A stretch of DNA of 64,000 nt, taken from contig NZ_CP059399.1 in the NCBI RefSeq assembly GCF_013744875.1, positions 4,154,001 through 4,218,000 on the forward strand. The letters are read 5' to 3'. Every line of letters begins with the position of its first letter. The first letter of the stretch is position 1. The translations under genes were made by a program, and so were the position numbers. Source of the stretch: Nocardia huaxiensis (lineage in GTDB: Bacteria; Actinomycetota; Actinomycetes; Mycobacteriales; Mycobacteriaceae). Positions 25,021-34,226 of the stretch are shown here, piece after piece. The notes beneath the pieces were generated by a model, which did not search any database, was not told the origin of the DNA, and saw only the letters and a program-made list of their open reading frames with translations.

Positions 25021-27392
25021 ACGACCTCATCGATGACCTGCTCGGCAAGCTGGACCTGGCGGCCAAGATCAAGCTGATCTCGGGGTCGGGGGTGTTCCGG
25101 TTCGCGGGCGACCCGAATATCGGACTGGCCGAGATGCCGGTCTCGGACGGCCCGTCCGGTGTGCGCGGCGAAATGTGGGACGAGCGCGATCCGTCGGTGA
25201 GCCTGCCGTCGGGCACCGCGCTGGCCGCCACCTGGGATCGGGAGCTGCTCGCCGAGATCGGTGCGCTGATCGCCGCCGAGGCCCGCCGCAAGCAGGTGTA
25301 CGCGGTGCTGGGCCCGACCATCAATCTGCACCGATCCCCGCTCGGCGGAAGGCATTTCGAATGCTTCTCCGAGGATCCCATGCTGACCGGCGAGATGGCC
25401 GACGCCTATGTGCGGGCTGTGCAGGCGCACGGGGTGAGCGCGTGCCCCAAGCACTATGTGGCCAATGACTCCGAGACCGAGCGCTTCACCGCGAATGTGC
25501 TCGCGGACGAGCGCACGCTGCGGGAGCTGTACCTGTACCCGTTCGAGCGGTCGGTCGCGGCCGGCGCCTGGATGGTCATGGCGGCCTACAACTCCGTCAA
25601 CGGCGCCACCATGACCGAAAACCCGTTGCTGGACGAGCCTTTGAAGGGTGAGTGGGGCTTCGACGGCGTGGTCGTGTCCGACTGGACCGCGGTGCGCTCC
25701 ACCGTCGGTGCGGCGCACGGCAACGACATCGCCATGCCCGGTCCGGCGGAGCTGTGGGGTGCGCCGCTGGAGGAAGCCGTGCGCACCGGCGCGGTGCCGG
25801 AGTCGGCCATCGACGAAAAGGTTCGGCGCATACTGCGATTCGCCATCCGCGTCGGTGCGCTGAACGGAACTCCGCAGCAGGTGCCGGCTTTCACCGACGA
25901 GGCCGCGCAGCGGCTGGTGCGCGAGGCCGCCGCCAAGGCCATGGTGCTGGTGTCCAATGACGGCACGCTGCCGCTGGGCGAGCCCGCCCGGGTGGCGCTG
26001 CTCGGCGCGGCCGCCGCCGAACCGCGATTCATGGGCGGCGGCAGCGCGACTGTCATTCCCGCGCATACGACTTCGCCGGTGGAAGGGCTGTCGGAGGTGC
26101 TGCCGGTGACCTACACGCCGGGCGTGCACCTCACCGATCACCTGATTCCGGTGCCCATGGCGCTGGTCACCGATCCGGAGACCGGGGAGCAGGGTCTGTC
26201 GCTGCGCTACCTCGACGACGGCGCGGTCCTGGCCGCCGAACATCGCACCGCCGGTGCCCTCATGCTGTTCGGCAATCCGAATGCCATGCGCGCCAAGAGC
26301 ATCGAACTGCGCGGCCGCCTGCGCGCGGACGCGGCGGGGGAGTGGCGCATCGGCTTCGCCGCCGTCGGCACCGTGCGCCTGGAGATCGACGGCGAGACCG
26401 TGCTCACCGACACCGTGCTGCCCGAGGGCACCGATCCGGTGGAGATGCTGCTCAATCCGCCACAGCGCTTCGTGACCCGTACCCTCGCCGCGGGCGACGA
26501 GGTGGACGTGCGCATCGAACTGGTGCCCGCGCCGGGGCTGCCCGCCATGGGCATCACCTACGCGGTGGGCCGCCCGCGCCGCGCCGCCGACGAAGAGTTC
26601 GCCGCCGCAGTGGAATTGGCGCGCACCTCGGAGGTGGCGGTGGTCGTCGTCGGCACCACCGAGCAGATCGAATCCGAGGGCTTCGACCGCAAGACCCTGC
26701 GCCTGCCCGGCCGCCAGGACGAACTCGTCGCCGCCGTCGCCGCCGTGAACCCGCGCACCGTCGTGGTGGTGAATTCCGGTGCGCCGGTGGAGATGCCGTG
26801 GCGCGACGACGTGGCGGCCGTGCTGCTGACCTGGTTCCCCGGGCAGGAGTTCGGCGCGGCGCTGGCCGATGTTCTCACCGGTGCGGCCGAGCCGGGCGGG
26901 CGGCTGCCCACCACCTGGCCCAGGACCATGGGCGACGTGCCGGTGCTCGACACCAAACCGCACGCCGACAATGCCCTGCCTTATGCCGAGGGCATCCACA
27001 TCGGCTACCGGGCCTGGCTGAAATCCGGTGTGGCCCCGGCCTATCCGTTCGGTCACGGCCTCGGCTACACCACCTGGGACCTCACCGACCTGAAGGTCGA
27101 CGGTCGCACCGCCACCGTGTCGGTCACCAATACCGGCACCCGCGCGGGCCGGCAGGTGGTGCAGGCGTACCTGTCACGGGACAACAGCGCGGTGGACCGC
27201 CCGATGCGCTGGCTGTCCGCCTTCGCCGCCGTCGAAGCCGCTCCGGGTGAAACCCGCACCGTGACCCTCGAATTGCCGCAGCGCTCGTTCGAGCACTGGG
27301 TCGATGGCGGCTGGGCAACCGAACCCGGTGCCTTCACCCTGCACGTCGGCACCTCGGTGACGGCGCTGCCCCTCACCGCCGACATCGCCTGA
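25017..27392 (+). CDS. Beta-glucosidase, GH3 family with PA14 insert
   Basis: A 791-aa enzyme without signal peptide. The GH3 (alpha/beta)8 domain holds KHYVANDSE (145-153) and the nucleophile Asp222 in GVVVSDW. The second domain is split by a PA14-like insert (about 415-520: GALMLFGNPNAMRAKS and WRIGFAAVGTVRLEIDGE), and a fibronectin III-like domain closes the protein (from VSVTNTGTRAGRQVVQAYL). This is the layout of bacterial cytoplasmic beta-glucosidases acting on imported glycosides. GTG start by overlap with the hydrolase stop. Terminator 18 bases downstream. Confidence 0.93.
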   Translation: MNDLIDDLLGKLDLAAKIKLISGSGVFRFAGDPNIGLAEMPVSDGPSGVRGEMWDERDPSVSLPSGTALAATWDRELLAEIGALIAAEARRKQVYAVLGPTINLHRSPLGGRHFECFSEDPMLTGEMADAYVRAVQAHGVSACPKHYVANDSETERFTANVLADERTLRELYLYPFERSVAAGAWMVMAAYNSVNGATMTENPLLDEPLKGEWGFDGVVVSDWTAVRSTVGAAHGNDIAMPGPAELWGAPLEEAVRTGAVPESAIDEKVRRILRFAIRVGALNGTPQQVPAFTDEAAQRLVREAAAKAMVLVSNDGTLPLGEPARVALLGAAAAEPRFMGGGSATVIPAHTTSPVEGLSEVLPVTYTPGVHLTDHLIPVPMALVTDPETGEQGLSLRYLDDGAVLAAEHRTAGALMLFGNPNAMRAKSIELRGRLRADAAGEWRIGFAAVGTVRLEIDGETVLTDTVLPEGTDPVEMLLNPPQRFVTRTLAAGDEVDVRIELVPAPGLPAMGITYAVGRPRRAADEEFAAAVELARTSEVAVVVVGTTEQIESEGFDRKTLRLPGRQDELVAAVAAVNPRTVVVVNSGAPVEMPWRDDVAAVLLTWFPGQEFGAALADVLTGAAEPGGRLPTTWPRTMGDVPVLDTKPHADNALPYAEGIHIGYRAWLKSGVAPAYPFGHGLGYTTWDLTDLKVDGRTATVSVTNTGTRAGRQVVQAYLSRDNSAVDRPMRWLSAFAAVEAAPGETRTVTLELPQRSFEHWVDGGWATEPGAFTLHVGTSVTALPLTADIA

Positions 27393-27409
27393 CCGGCAAC
27401 CGGATCGCC

Positions 27410-27440
27410 GCGACCCCGTCCGCACAGCAGACGGGGTCGC
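27410..27440 (+). terminator. Terminator after the GH3 gene
   Basis: Perfect 11-bp stem GCGACCCCGTC / GACGGGGTCGC with a 9-base loop. No T run follows, so it is of the actinobacterial U-less kind. Confidence 0.7.
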
Positions 27441-27484
27441 GCCGCCTCCAGCACTCTCTTTCCCTGCGACACACTGGATTTCCC

Positions 27485-28723
27485 GTGGCTCATCCTGAAG
27501 CCGGTCTCGTCTCGGGCGAGGACTCCGGCGCGGCCGCGCCCACGCGCGGGCTGCTCCCGCTGCTGTTCGCCGGCAATGCCGCCATGTGCGCGCTCTACGT
27601 GGGCGTGGCATCGGTCCTGCTGCCCTTGCAGATCGAGCGCCTCGATCCGGCGTCGAAGGTGGCCAATCTCGGGCTGGTCGCGGGCGTCGCCGCGATCTTC
27701 GCGACCGTGTTCAACCCGGTGGCGGGCGCCCTGTCGGATAGGTCGGGGCGGCGCAATCCGTGGATTCTGGGCGGCGGGCTGGCCGCGATCGCGGCCATGG
27801 CGCTGCTCGGCGCCATGAACACCGTGCTGCTGGTGGCCATCGCCTGGTGCCTGGGGCAGGCGGTGATGAACATCTATCAGGCCGCCATCACGTCGGTTGT
27901 GCCGGACCGGGTTCCGTTCACCCGGCGCGGGGTGGCCTCGGCCGCGGTGGGCCTGGGATTGCCGGTCGGGTCGATCATCGGCGTGCTGGTGGCGTCCGGC
28001 CTCTCCGATCACCCGCGGGCCGGATACTTCGTCCTCGGTGTGCTGGTGGCGGTGGCCGCCGTGGTGTTCACCGCGGGTGCGCGTGAGCGGCGGATGCCGC
28101 CGAGACAGCCTGTGCCGCTGCGGGATCAGGCGGCGGCGTTCCTGAGTGTGTTGCGCGAGCGCGATTTCCGGTGGGCGTTCATCGGCCGGGCGTTGCTGGT
28201 GCTGGGGTACTTCGCCGTCACCGGCTATCAGCTCTACATTCTCCAGGACCACATCCGGCTGCCGGAAAGTCTGGAACCCGAAGACGCCGTGGCGATTCTG
28301 ACCCCGATCGGCGCGCTCACCATGGCCGTGTCGACGGTGATCGGCGGCGTGCTCTCCGACCGGTTGAACCGCCGGAAGCCGTTCGTGGCGATCTCGTCCC
28401 TGCTGGCGGCCGTCGCCCTGCTGATTCCACTGATCACTCCCACCTGGCCGGGCATGCTGGCCTTCGCCGCGGTGAACGGTGTGGCTTTCGGCTGTTTCAT
28501 GGCGGTGGACACCGCGCTGGTGACCATGGTGCTGCCGCGCGCCGAGGACGCCGCCCGCGATATGGGCGTGCTGAACGTGGCCAATGCCGGCCCGCAGATT
28601 CTGGGACCGTTCGTGGCCTCGGCGGTGGTGAGCGTCGGCGGGTATCCGCCGCTGTTCCTGGTCGGTGGTCTGCTCGCCATTCTGGGCGCGGCGGCGGTCG
28701 CCCCGATTCGCTCGGTGCGCTGA
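27485..28723 (+). CDS. MFS transporter, possibly for oligosaccharides
   Basis: A 412-aa 12-helix transporter starting at GTG 27485. Loop 2-3 has DRSGRRNPWIL and loop 8-9 has DRLNRRKPFV, like GPH/SUT-related sugar carriers. It follows the GH3 gene behind a terminator, so it may bring in the glycoside but is likely transcribed separately. It ends 4 bases from the convergent FHA gene. Confidence 0.82.
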   Translation: MAHPEAGLVSGEDSGAAAPTRGLLPLLFAGNAAMCALYVGVASVLLPLQIERLDPASKVANLGLVAGVAAIFATVFNPVAGALSDRSGRRNPWILGGGLAAIAAMALLGAMNTVLLVAIAWCLGQAVMNIYQAAITSVVPDRVPFTRRGVASAAVGLGLPVGSIIGVLVASGLSDHPRAGYFVLGVLVAVAAVVFTAGARERRMPPRQPVPLRDQAAAFLSVLRERDFRWAFIGRALLVLGYFAVTGYQLYILQDHIRLPESLEPEDAVAILTPIGALTMAVSTVIGGVLSDRLNRRKPFVAISSLLAAVALLIPLITPTWPGMLAFAAVNGVAFGCFMAVDTALVTMVLPRAEDAARDMGVLNVANAGPQILGPFVASAVVSVGGYPPLFLVGGLLAILGAAAVAPIRSVR

Positions 28724-28727
28724 CGGC

Positions 28728-29399
28728 TCAGATCGGTTCGAGGGTCACGGTGATGGTGGTCCAGCCGCCCACGTGAATGCGGTCGCCATTGCGCAGCGGC
28801 ACCGGAGTATTGGCGGGGATGGGGCGTGAGCCGCCGTTGACGCAGGTGCCGTTGGTGGAACCCAGATCGGTGATGGTGAGGGTGCGGCCGGTGGTGTGCA
28901 GGATCGCGTGCGAGCGTGAGACGGCGATATCGGCCGGTGCGATGGACAGGTCGATGTGCGGGTACAAACCCTGTGATTCGCTGCGCTTGCCGATCAGGAT
29001 GTCGGTGCCGTTCAACATGATTCGGCGCTCCGGATAGAAGTCCGGAAACTCCACCAGGTCCAGGTCGGGGCCCTGCTGTGCGCGCATGCGGGCGAAGTGC
29101 GCGCGATCGGCGGTGATGGTGGCCACCCAGCGTTCCCCGGGCGGGGGCGGGCCGATGGTGATGCCGGTGATCGGATTCGGTTCGTCGGGAACCGGTTTCG
29201 GTGGTGACACGGGTTCGGGACGCGGCACCGGGCGCGGGAGCACGGTGTCGAATCCGCAGTCCTCACAGAAGCGGCCCACCAGCGGCGCCGAACATTCCGG
29301 GCACTGCGCGCTCGGTGCGGCGGCCTGCGCCATGGGCCACCCGCAGACATCGCAGTAGTCGGTGGCTTCCGACTGATGACCTTTGGCGCAGACCGGCAT
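28728..29399 (-). CDS. FHA-domain protein with two N-terminal zinc ribbons
   Basis: A 223-aa protein, last gene of the PknG operon. Residues 1-60 have CAKGH...CDVCG and CPECS...CEDCG, two short zinc ribbons. A proline-rich linker (70-100) leads to an FHA domain at about 135-215 with ILIGKRSES, SRSHAIL and DLGSTNGTCVNG, the residues that bind phosphothreonine. It has no GarA-type ETTS/ETT phospho-site near the N-terminus, so it is not plain GarA. It probably reads proteins phosphorylated by the operon's kinase. The ATG at 29399 overlaps the VWA gene stop. Confidence 0.9.
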   Translation of the reverse strand: MPVCAKGHQSEATDYCDVCGWPMAQAAAPSAQCPECSAPLVGRFCEDCGFDTVLPRPVPRPEPVSPPKPVPDEPNPITGITIGPPPPGERWVATITADRAHFARMRAQQGPDLDLVEFPDFYPERRIMLNGTDILIGKRSESQGLYPHIDLSIAPADIAVSRSHAILHTTGRTLTITDLGSTNGTCVNGGSRPIPANTPVPLRNGDRIHVGGWTTITVTLEPI

Positions 29400-30757
29400 C
29401 AGGCACCCGCCTCCTTGCGCACGCGGGCGGTGGCGTCCACCGCGTCGGCCCGCACCTTGGCGGTCACGGCGGCGGCGTCCTCCTTGCGCACCCGCGCCGT
29501 GGTGCCCGATCGCATGTCCAGCGCCCGCTCGTCGGCCGGGTCCACGTGGGTGCGGATGCGCACGGTGCCGTGCTCGTCCACCTCGACGACCGCGCTGAGC
29601 AGTTTCGCCGTGGCGTCGTTGCCGGATTCGGCGGCCAGTTGCATGGCGCGCTGGAGTTTGGCTGTGGCCGTGGGAATGTCGCCCTTCTTGCGGGCGGCCA
29701 GGCCCTCCTGCACCGCCTGCGCCAGTTCGGCCTGCCCGGTGTAGTGCGCGACCCGGCGGCTGATGCGGGCGGACAGATCGGTGTCGGTGGTCCACACCGC
29801 CTTCACCAGCCCCTGCCCGATGATCTCGGTGCCCGCCACGACACTGATTCGGGCGGCGAGCTTTTCGCTCCCGGCCGGGGCGGGCTGCACCTGGATCTGC
29901 ACGTGGTAGTCGCGATCCTCGGCGCCCCACGACCCGAGCGGATACTCCCCGATCTGCGCCGAGAGCTCACTGCGCCGCCCGGTGAGGTCCTCGATGCTGG
30001 GCGCGACCTGTTTGACGAAGGTCACCCGATCACTCTGCGGCGTCCACACCCGCAGCGTGAGATCCGGAATCGCCTTGGCCATGGAGGTTTCCATCATGGC
30101 CGCGAAATCCTCGGCCAGCAGATCCGGGGTGCGCACCATATCCGCGGTGCCCAGCAGCCCCGAGGCGACCGCACGCAATTCCGCCGGCTCCCAATCGGTT
30201 CCGACGCCACGGCAGTCGCAGGTGAAAACGCCTTCGGAGGCCCGGATCTCGGCGGCGAGCCGCTCCGGCTTCTCGTGCTCGTTGCGCCCGTCGGTGAGCA
30301 GAATGGCGTGCACCATCGCCCCCGGATGCTTCTTGGCGATCTTGCGCGACAACCCCAGCCAGGTGCCGATGGCGGTGCCGCCGTGCGGGCGCAGGGTGTC
30401 GAGGGTCTTGCGTGCCGCCGCCCGCGAATACGCGTCGGCCGCGGCGGTGGTGCCGTCGAGAGGGAAGACCACCTTGGCCTTGTCGGTGCCCTCCACGATG
30501 GCGAAGCGGGTCCCGTCGGGCAGCACGTCCAGCGCGGCGAGGGTGGCCCGCCGCGCGCCGGCGAACTTGTCCCCGGTGCCCATGGACCCGGAGCAGTCGA
30601 TGATGAGGATCTCCACCCGCTCCTGCTGCGGCACCGCCACCGTGAGCGCCTCGGTGATCTCCACGGTCACGATGGCGTCGACCGTGCGCGCGCCCTCGGC
30701 GAGGTATTCGTTCTGGTCGACGGCCACCGAAATCCCGGTGTCTGCAACGGCACTCAC
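29399..30757 (-). CDS. VWA-domain protein of the PknG operon
   Basis: A 452-aa protein starting at GTG 30757 (GTGA overlap with the phosphatase stop). The von Willebrand A domain (about 45-230) has an intact MIDAS metal site: DCSGSMGTG, GGTAIGTW and LLTDGRNEHE. Downstream are a beta-rich domain and a helical repeat segment (AHYTGQAELAQAVQEGLAA). No signal peptide or membrane segment. Cytoplasmic VWA proteins usually assemble complexes; here it likely scaffolds kinase, phosphatase and FHA partners. Confidence 0.9.
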   Translation of the reverse strand: MSAVADTGISVAVDQNEYLAEGARTVDAIVTVEITEALTVAVPQQERVEILIIDCSGSMGTGDKFAGARRATLAALDVLPDGTRFAIVEGTDKAKVVFPLDGTTAAADAYSRAAARKTLDTLRPHGGTAIGTWLGLSRKIAKKHPGAMVHAILLTDGRNEHEKPERLAAEIRASEGVFTCDCRGVGTDWEPAELRAVASGLLGTADMVRTPDLLAEDFAAMMETSMAKAIPDLTLRVWTPQSDRVTFVKQVAPSIEDLTGRRSELSAQIGEYPLGSWGAEDRDYHVQIQVQPAPAGSEKLAARISVVAGTEIIGQGLVKAVWTTDTDLSARISRRVAHYTGQAELAQAVQEGLAARKKGDIPTATAKLQRAMQLAAESGNDATAKLLSAVVEVDEHGTVRIRTHVDPADERALDMRSGTTARVRKEDAAAVTAKVRADAVDATARVRKEAGA

Positions 30758-31869
30758 TGTGTTTCCCCCTGTGGCTCCCGGACCGGCACCGGCACCAGTG
30801 CCACCGTGATGTTGTCCTTGCCGCCCGCGAGCAGCGCGTAGTCGGCGAGCGCGCGGGCCGCCGACAGTGGTGCGGGCCCGGTGGCGATGCGCGCCAGGCC
30901 CTCGGCGTCGGGCAGGTAGTTCCACAGCCCGTCGGTGCACAGCAGCAGTACGCCCGGTTCGGTGGCGTCCCAGTGCCGCACGCAGTCCGAGCCCCACGGC
31001 GGATTCTCCCCGTCCGCGCCCAGCCAGCGCGTCAGCACGTGGGCGTGCGGTGCGTCCATCGCGTTCTCCTCGCTCATGACTCCGGTCTCGACCAGGGCCT
31101 GGGCGAGCGAGTCGTCGAGGGTGAGGCGACGCGAGCCACCCGAGTCGAGTTGCAGCCAATATGCCCGGCTGTCACCGACATTCGCGACCGTGATTCGGGC
31201 TGCGCCGAACTCGTCGTAGCGCACCACCGCCGAGACGTAGGTGCAGGAGGGCGAGCGCCCGTCCGGCGTGCCGACCGCGCGCACGGCCTGTGCGGCGGCG
31301 GCGAGTCCGGCCATGACCGACTGCTCCGCGGATTCGCCCGCACCGAGGGCGGTGAGCGCGGCGTCCACCCCGGCGCGCGCCGCCGCACCGGAGGCGGCCT
31401 GCGGGTCCTCGGAGGTGGACACGCCGTCGCACACCGCTATCACGACCGCCGCCGGAACGCCGGGCCGATCCCCGTCGAGCACGGCCGCGCCCACCGCGTC
31501 CTCGTTGCGGGCGTGCGCGATTCCGCGATCGGTGACCAGGCACACCGGTCCGAGGACGGCGTCGAACCGATCCTGCTGCTGTCCGAGCTGCCCGCATCCC
31601 ACGCAGTAGCCGTCGCCGTCGAAATGCGTGCCGTGGCAGGACTCGCACGCCGCGGGCGCCTGCGGATCGTAGGAGAGTGTGGTGCCGGTGTAGGGCGGGC
31701 GCAGCGTCGTACTGCGGCTGGTGCCCACCGGCGCGCCCACCTCCGCGATATCGTCGGCGTGCTGGGGTGGCAGCGCGACGCGCTTGGTGATCAGTTTCAT
31801 TCCACAGGCCTCACAGAAGCGGTCGGTCGGGGCGGCGGCGGTTCCGCAGCCCACGCAGCGGGCGGTCAC
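30754..31869 (-). CDS. PP2C-type protein phosphatase with N-terminal zinc ribbons
   Basis: A 371-aa protein starting at GTG 31869 (GTGA overlap with the PknG-type kinase stop). N-terminal CVGCG...CEACG (residues 5-23) and CESCH...CVGCG (about 68-86) are zinc ribbons. The PP2C domain follows with DRGIAHARNEDA, VCDGVSTSEDP, VGDSRAYWL, CTDGLWNYL and KDNITVALV, giving the metal-binding aspartates. It should remove phosphate from Ser/Thr on targets of the upstream kinase, perhaps the kinase itself. Confidence 0.92.
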   Translation of the reverse strand: MTARCVGCGTAAAPTDRFCEACGMKLITKRVALPPQHADDIAEVGAPVGTSRSTTLRPPYTGTTLSYDPQAPAACESCHGTHFDGDGYCVGCGQLGQQQDRFDAVLGPVCLVTDRGIAHARNEDAVGAAVLDGDRPGVPAAVVIAVCDGVSTSEDPQAASGAAARAGVDAALTALGAGESAEQSVMAGLAAAAQAVRAVGTPDGRSPSCTYVSAVVRYDEFGAARITVANVGDSRAYWLQLDSGGSRRLTLDDSLAQALVETGVMSEENAMDAPHAHVLTRWLGADGENPPWGSDCVRHWDATEPGVLLLCTDGLWNYLPDAEGLARIATGPAPLSAARALADYALLAGGKDNITVALVPVPVREPQGETQ

Positions 31870-34226
31870 AGGGTCGTCCTCGGGCGCACGGCATTGGCCT
31901 GTTCGACGAGTGCGATGCGCTCCCAGATGTCGTCGGTCTCGCGGGCCAGGTCGCGATAGCAGCGCTCCAGCCCGGTGCGCACGCCGTCCTGGTCGAGGGG
32001 GACGTCCAGCAGGGGTGCGTGCTCCACGGGTACCCGCCCCAGGCGCAGCCATTGCAGGGCGGCGTCGAGTACCCGCAGGCGCGCCTGCGCGGCCCGGCGT
32101 TTGGAGTCGATGGTGAGGGCGGCGATGCGGGTGCCCGCGTCGCGCAGCAGCGGTTCGGTGAGTTCGCCCTGGCGTTCCACGGCCAGCAGGGTGTCCACGG
32201 CCGCGACTCCGGCCTCGGTGTAGACCGCCGACGCCGGATCGACCTGATCGAGGATCGCCACCGCGCCCTTGCGGTCGGCGGCCGCGCGCCGCAGCCGGGC
32301 GGCGCCGAAGGCCGCGCTGGTGAAGGAACGGTCTGTGCGCCAGACCATTTCGTAGTAGCGGGCGGCCTCCTGGCGCGCGGGTTCCGGGTCGGTGCCGTCC
32401 GCGTGGCAGGCCATGAGTTCGGCGGTGACGGCCAGGGCGAGCTTCGGCGCGGGTTCGCCGGGCAGCGCCGTGTACAGCGTGTCGAACTCCGCTGCCGCTG
32501 CGGGCCAATCCCTTTCGAGCAGCCGGGCCTGTCCGCGATACCAGGTGAGCCGCCAGTCGCCGGCCAGCAGCTCGTCGGCGTCGGCGGCGTCGAGCCGCCG
32601 CAGCACCTCGGCGGCATCACCGAATTCCAGTGCGGCGCGGATCAATCGGAGCGGAATCTCCATGGACTCGGCCCGTCCGGTGACCACCGACTGCATGCCC
32701 GCCGACAGCTCGCGCTCGAGATCGGCGAGGGTGACCGCGCTGGTGCTGGCCAGCAGGGTGGCGCCGGTGTCGTACGGGTCCACCAGCGGCACCGGCAGCG
32801 CCGTGATGAGCGCGGCCGGATCGTCCGGCACCGCGTCGCCGACGCCGAAGGTCCTGCGCGGCGGGCCGAATCGCGTGGACTGTCCCGGATGCGGCCGTGA
32901 CTCCTGCACCGACAGCACCTCGCGCAGCACCCCGGTCAGCTGATCGGCCAGCTCCGCCATGGAGGAGAATCGGGCCTCCGGGTCGGGATGGGTGGCGCGC
33001 ACCAGCAGCCGGTGCAGCGAATCGTGCCGGGCCAGCAGCGGTTCGGTGTCCGGGCCGGGCAGCTTGCCGAGCCGGCCGTCTTCGGCGGGCACCCGCATCA
33101 TGAGCACGGCCAGGGTGCGGCCGACGGTGTACACCTCCGAGGCGACGGTCGGCCCGGTCTCGGCGATCTCGGGCGCCTGATAGCCGGGCGTGCCGAACAC
33201 ATCGCTCTTCTGATCGGCCATGGAGATGACCGCGCCCAGGTCGATGAGCTTGAGCTGCTCCTCGGTCTGCATCACGTTGTCGGGCTTGAAATCACAGAAC
33301 GCGAGCCCGCGGGAGTGCAGATAGCCCAGGGCCGGAAGCATTTCCAGGATGTAGGCGATGGCCTGCTCCGGTGGCAGGTACGTGCCCTCCGCGTCCCGGT
33401 GCCGGCGCAGCAGCTGTTTGAGCGAGGTGCCGCCGACGTACTCCATGACGATGTAGCCGACCGGAACGCCGTCCGCCCCAGGGTGTTCGGTGAAATTGTG
33501 GATGCGGACGATATTCGGGTGATCGACCAGCGACAGGAAGCGGCGCTCGGCCACCGCCGCCTGGATGGCGCTGGTGTCGCCCTCGTTCAGCAGGCCCTTG
33601 AGCACCACCGGCTTGTCTTCCAGTTTGTGGTCGACGGCCAGGTACAGCCAGCCCAGCCCGCCGTGCGCCAGCGGCCCGAGCACCTCGTACTGCCCGCCCA
33701 GCAGATCGCCCGCCCGCAGTTTGGGGGTGAAGGAATAGCGCGTCCCGCAATGCACGCAGTAGCCCTCGGGGCGGCCGGGCTGCCCGTCGCGCCCGCGCCC
33801 GACCGGCCGGCCGCACTTGCTGTTGCCGCAGTACCGTTGGTGTTCAGGAACTTTCGGATCCTTCAGCACCGCTTCGGAGGGATCGATGCGGGGGATGCGC
33901 GGCATGTTCACCATGCCCGCGCCCAGCCGCCCGCGGGTGGAACCCGACGGCGTGGAACTGCCGGTGCGCACCGACCGCGACGACGAGCGCGCCGAGGCGC
34001 TGCCGTGCGACACCGCCGACACCTTCGACGGCGCCTGCGTCACCGGCTGCGGCCCGGCGGGGGTTCCGCACAGCGTGCACCGCCCGTCGATGATGGCCCC
34101 GGTGCAGCCGGGCTGCGGGCACACGATCGGCGTCGCCACGGTCGGTCCGGGCGGGAAGCCGCAGATATCGCAGTACCCGTCCTCGGCGATGGTCCCCGGG
34201 CAGCCCGGGGTCGCGGTGCACTTCAT
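31866..34226 (-). CDS. pknG: PknG-type serine/threonine protein kinase
   Basis: A 786-aa soluble kinase. Three zinc ribbon/rubredoxin-like CxxCG units lie at residues 3-22, 36-53 and 133-160, then a kinase domain (about 180-420) with the PknG-type loop LAHGGLGWLYLAVD, Lys210 in VVLKGL, catalytic CDFKPDN (Asp312, without the HRD arginine), DLG at 329-331 and GTPGYQAPE at 345-353. The C-terminal 350 residues are TPR-like and end ANAVRPRTTL, close to the end of Mycobacterium tuberculosis PknG. PknG adjusts 2-oxoglutarate and glutamate metabolism by phosphorylating FHA proteins. The ATG overlaps the upstream stop (ATGA). Confidence 0.95.
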   Translation of the reverse strand: MKCTATPGCPGTIAEDGYCDICGFPPGPTVATPIVCPQPGCTGAIIDGRCTLCGTPAGPQPVTQAPSKVSAVSHGSASARSSSRSVRTGSSTPSGSTRGRLGAGMVNMPRIPRIDPSEAVLKDPKVPEHQRYCGNSKCGRPVGRGRDGQPGRPEGYCVHCGTRYSFTPKLRAGDLLGGQYEVLGPLAHGGLGWLYLAVDHKLEDKPVVLKGLLNEGDTSAIQAAVAERRFLSLVDHPNIVRIHNFTEHPGADGVPVGYIVMEYVGGTSLKQLLRRHRDAEGTYLPPEQAIAYILEMLPALGYLHSRGLAFCDFKPDNVMQTEEQLKLIDLGAVISMADQKSDVFGTPGYQAPEIAETGPTVASEVYTVGRTLAVLMMRVPAEDGRLGKLPGPDTEPLLARHDSLHRLLVRATHPDPEARFSSMAELADQLTGVLREVLSVQESRPHPGQSTRFGPPRRTFGVGDAVPDDPAALITALPVPLVDPYDTGATLLASTSAVTLADLERELSAGMQSVVTGRAESMEIPLRLIRAALEFGDAAEVLRRLDAADADELLAGDWRLTWYRGQARLLERDWPAAAAEFDTLYTALPGEPAPKLALAVTAELMACHADGTDPEPARQEAARYYEMVWRTDRSFTSAAFGAARLRRAAADRKGAVAILDQVDPASAVYTEAGVAAVDTLLAVERQGELTEPLLRDAGTRIAALTIDSKRRAAQARLRVLDAALQWLRLGRVPVEHAPLLDVPLDQDGVRTGLERCYRDLARETDDIWERIALVEQANAVRPRTTL

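Noticed and set aside
24465..27056. 863-aa minus-strand frame
   Set aside because: Antisense to the alpha/beta hydrolase and GH3 genes; no recognisable protein.
27410..28723. The GH3 gene and the following MFS gene as one operon
   Set aside because: A perfect 11-bp hairpin terminator lies between them, so joint transcription is doubtful although function may be linked.
28728..29399. GarA identity for the FHA protein of the PknG operon
   Set aside because: It has an FHA domain but N-terminal zinc ribbons and a proline-rich linker instead of the ETTS/ETT phospho-acceptor region of GarA.
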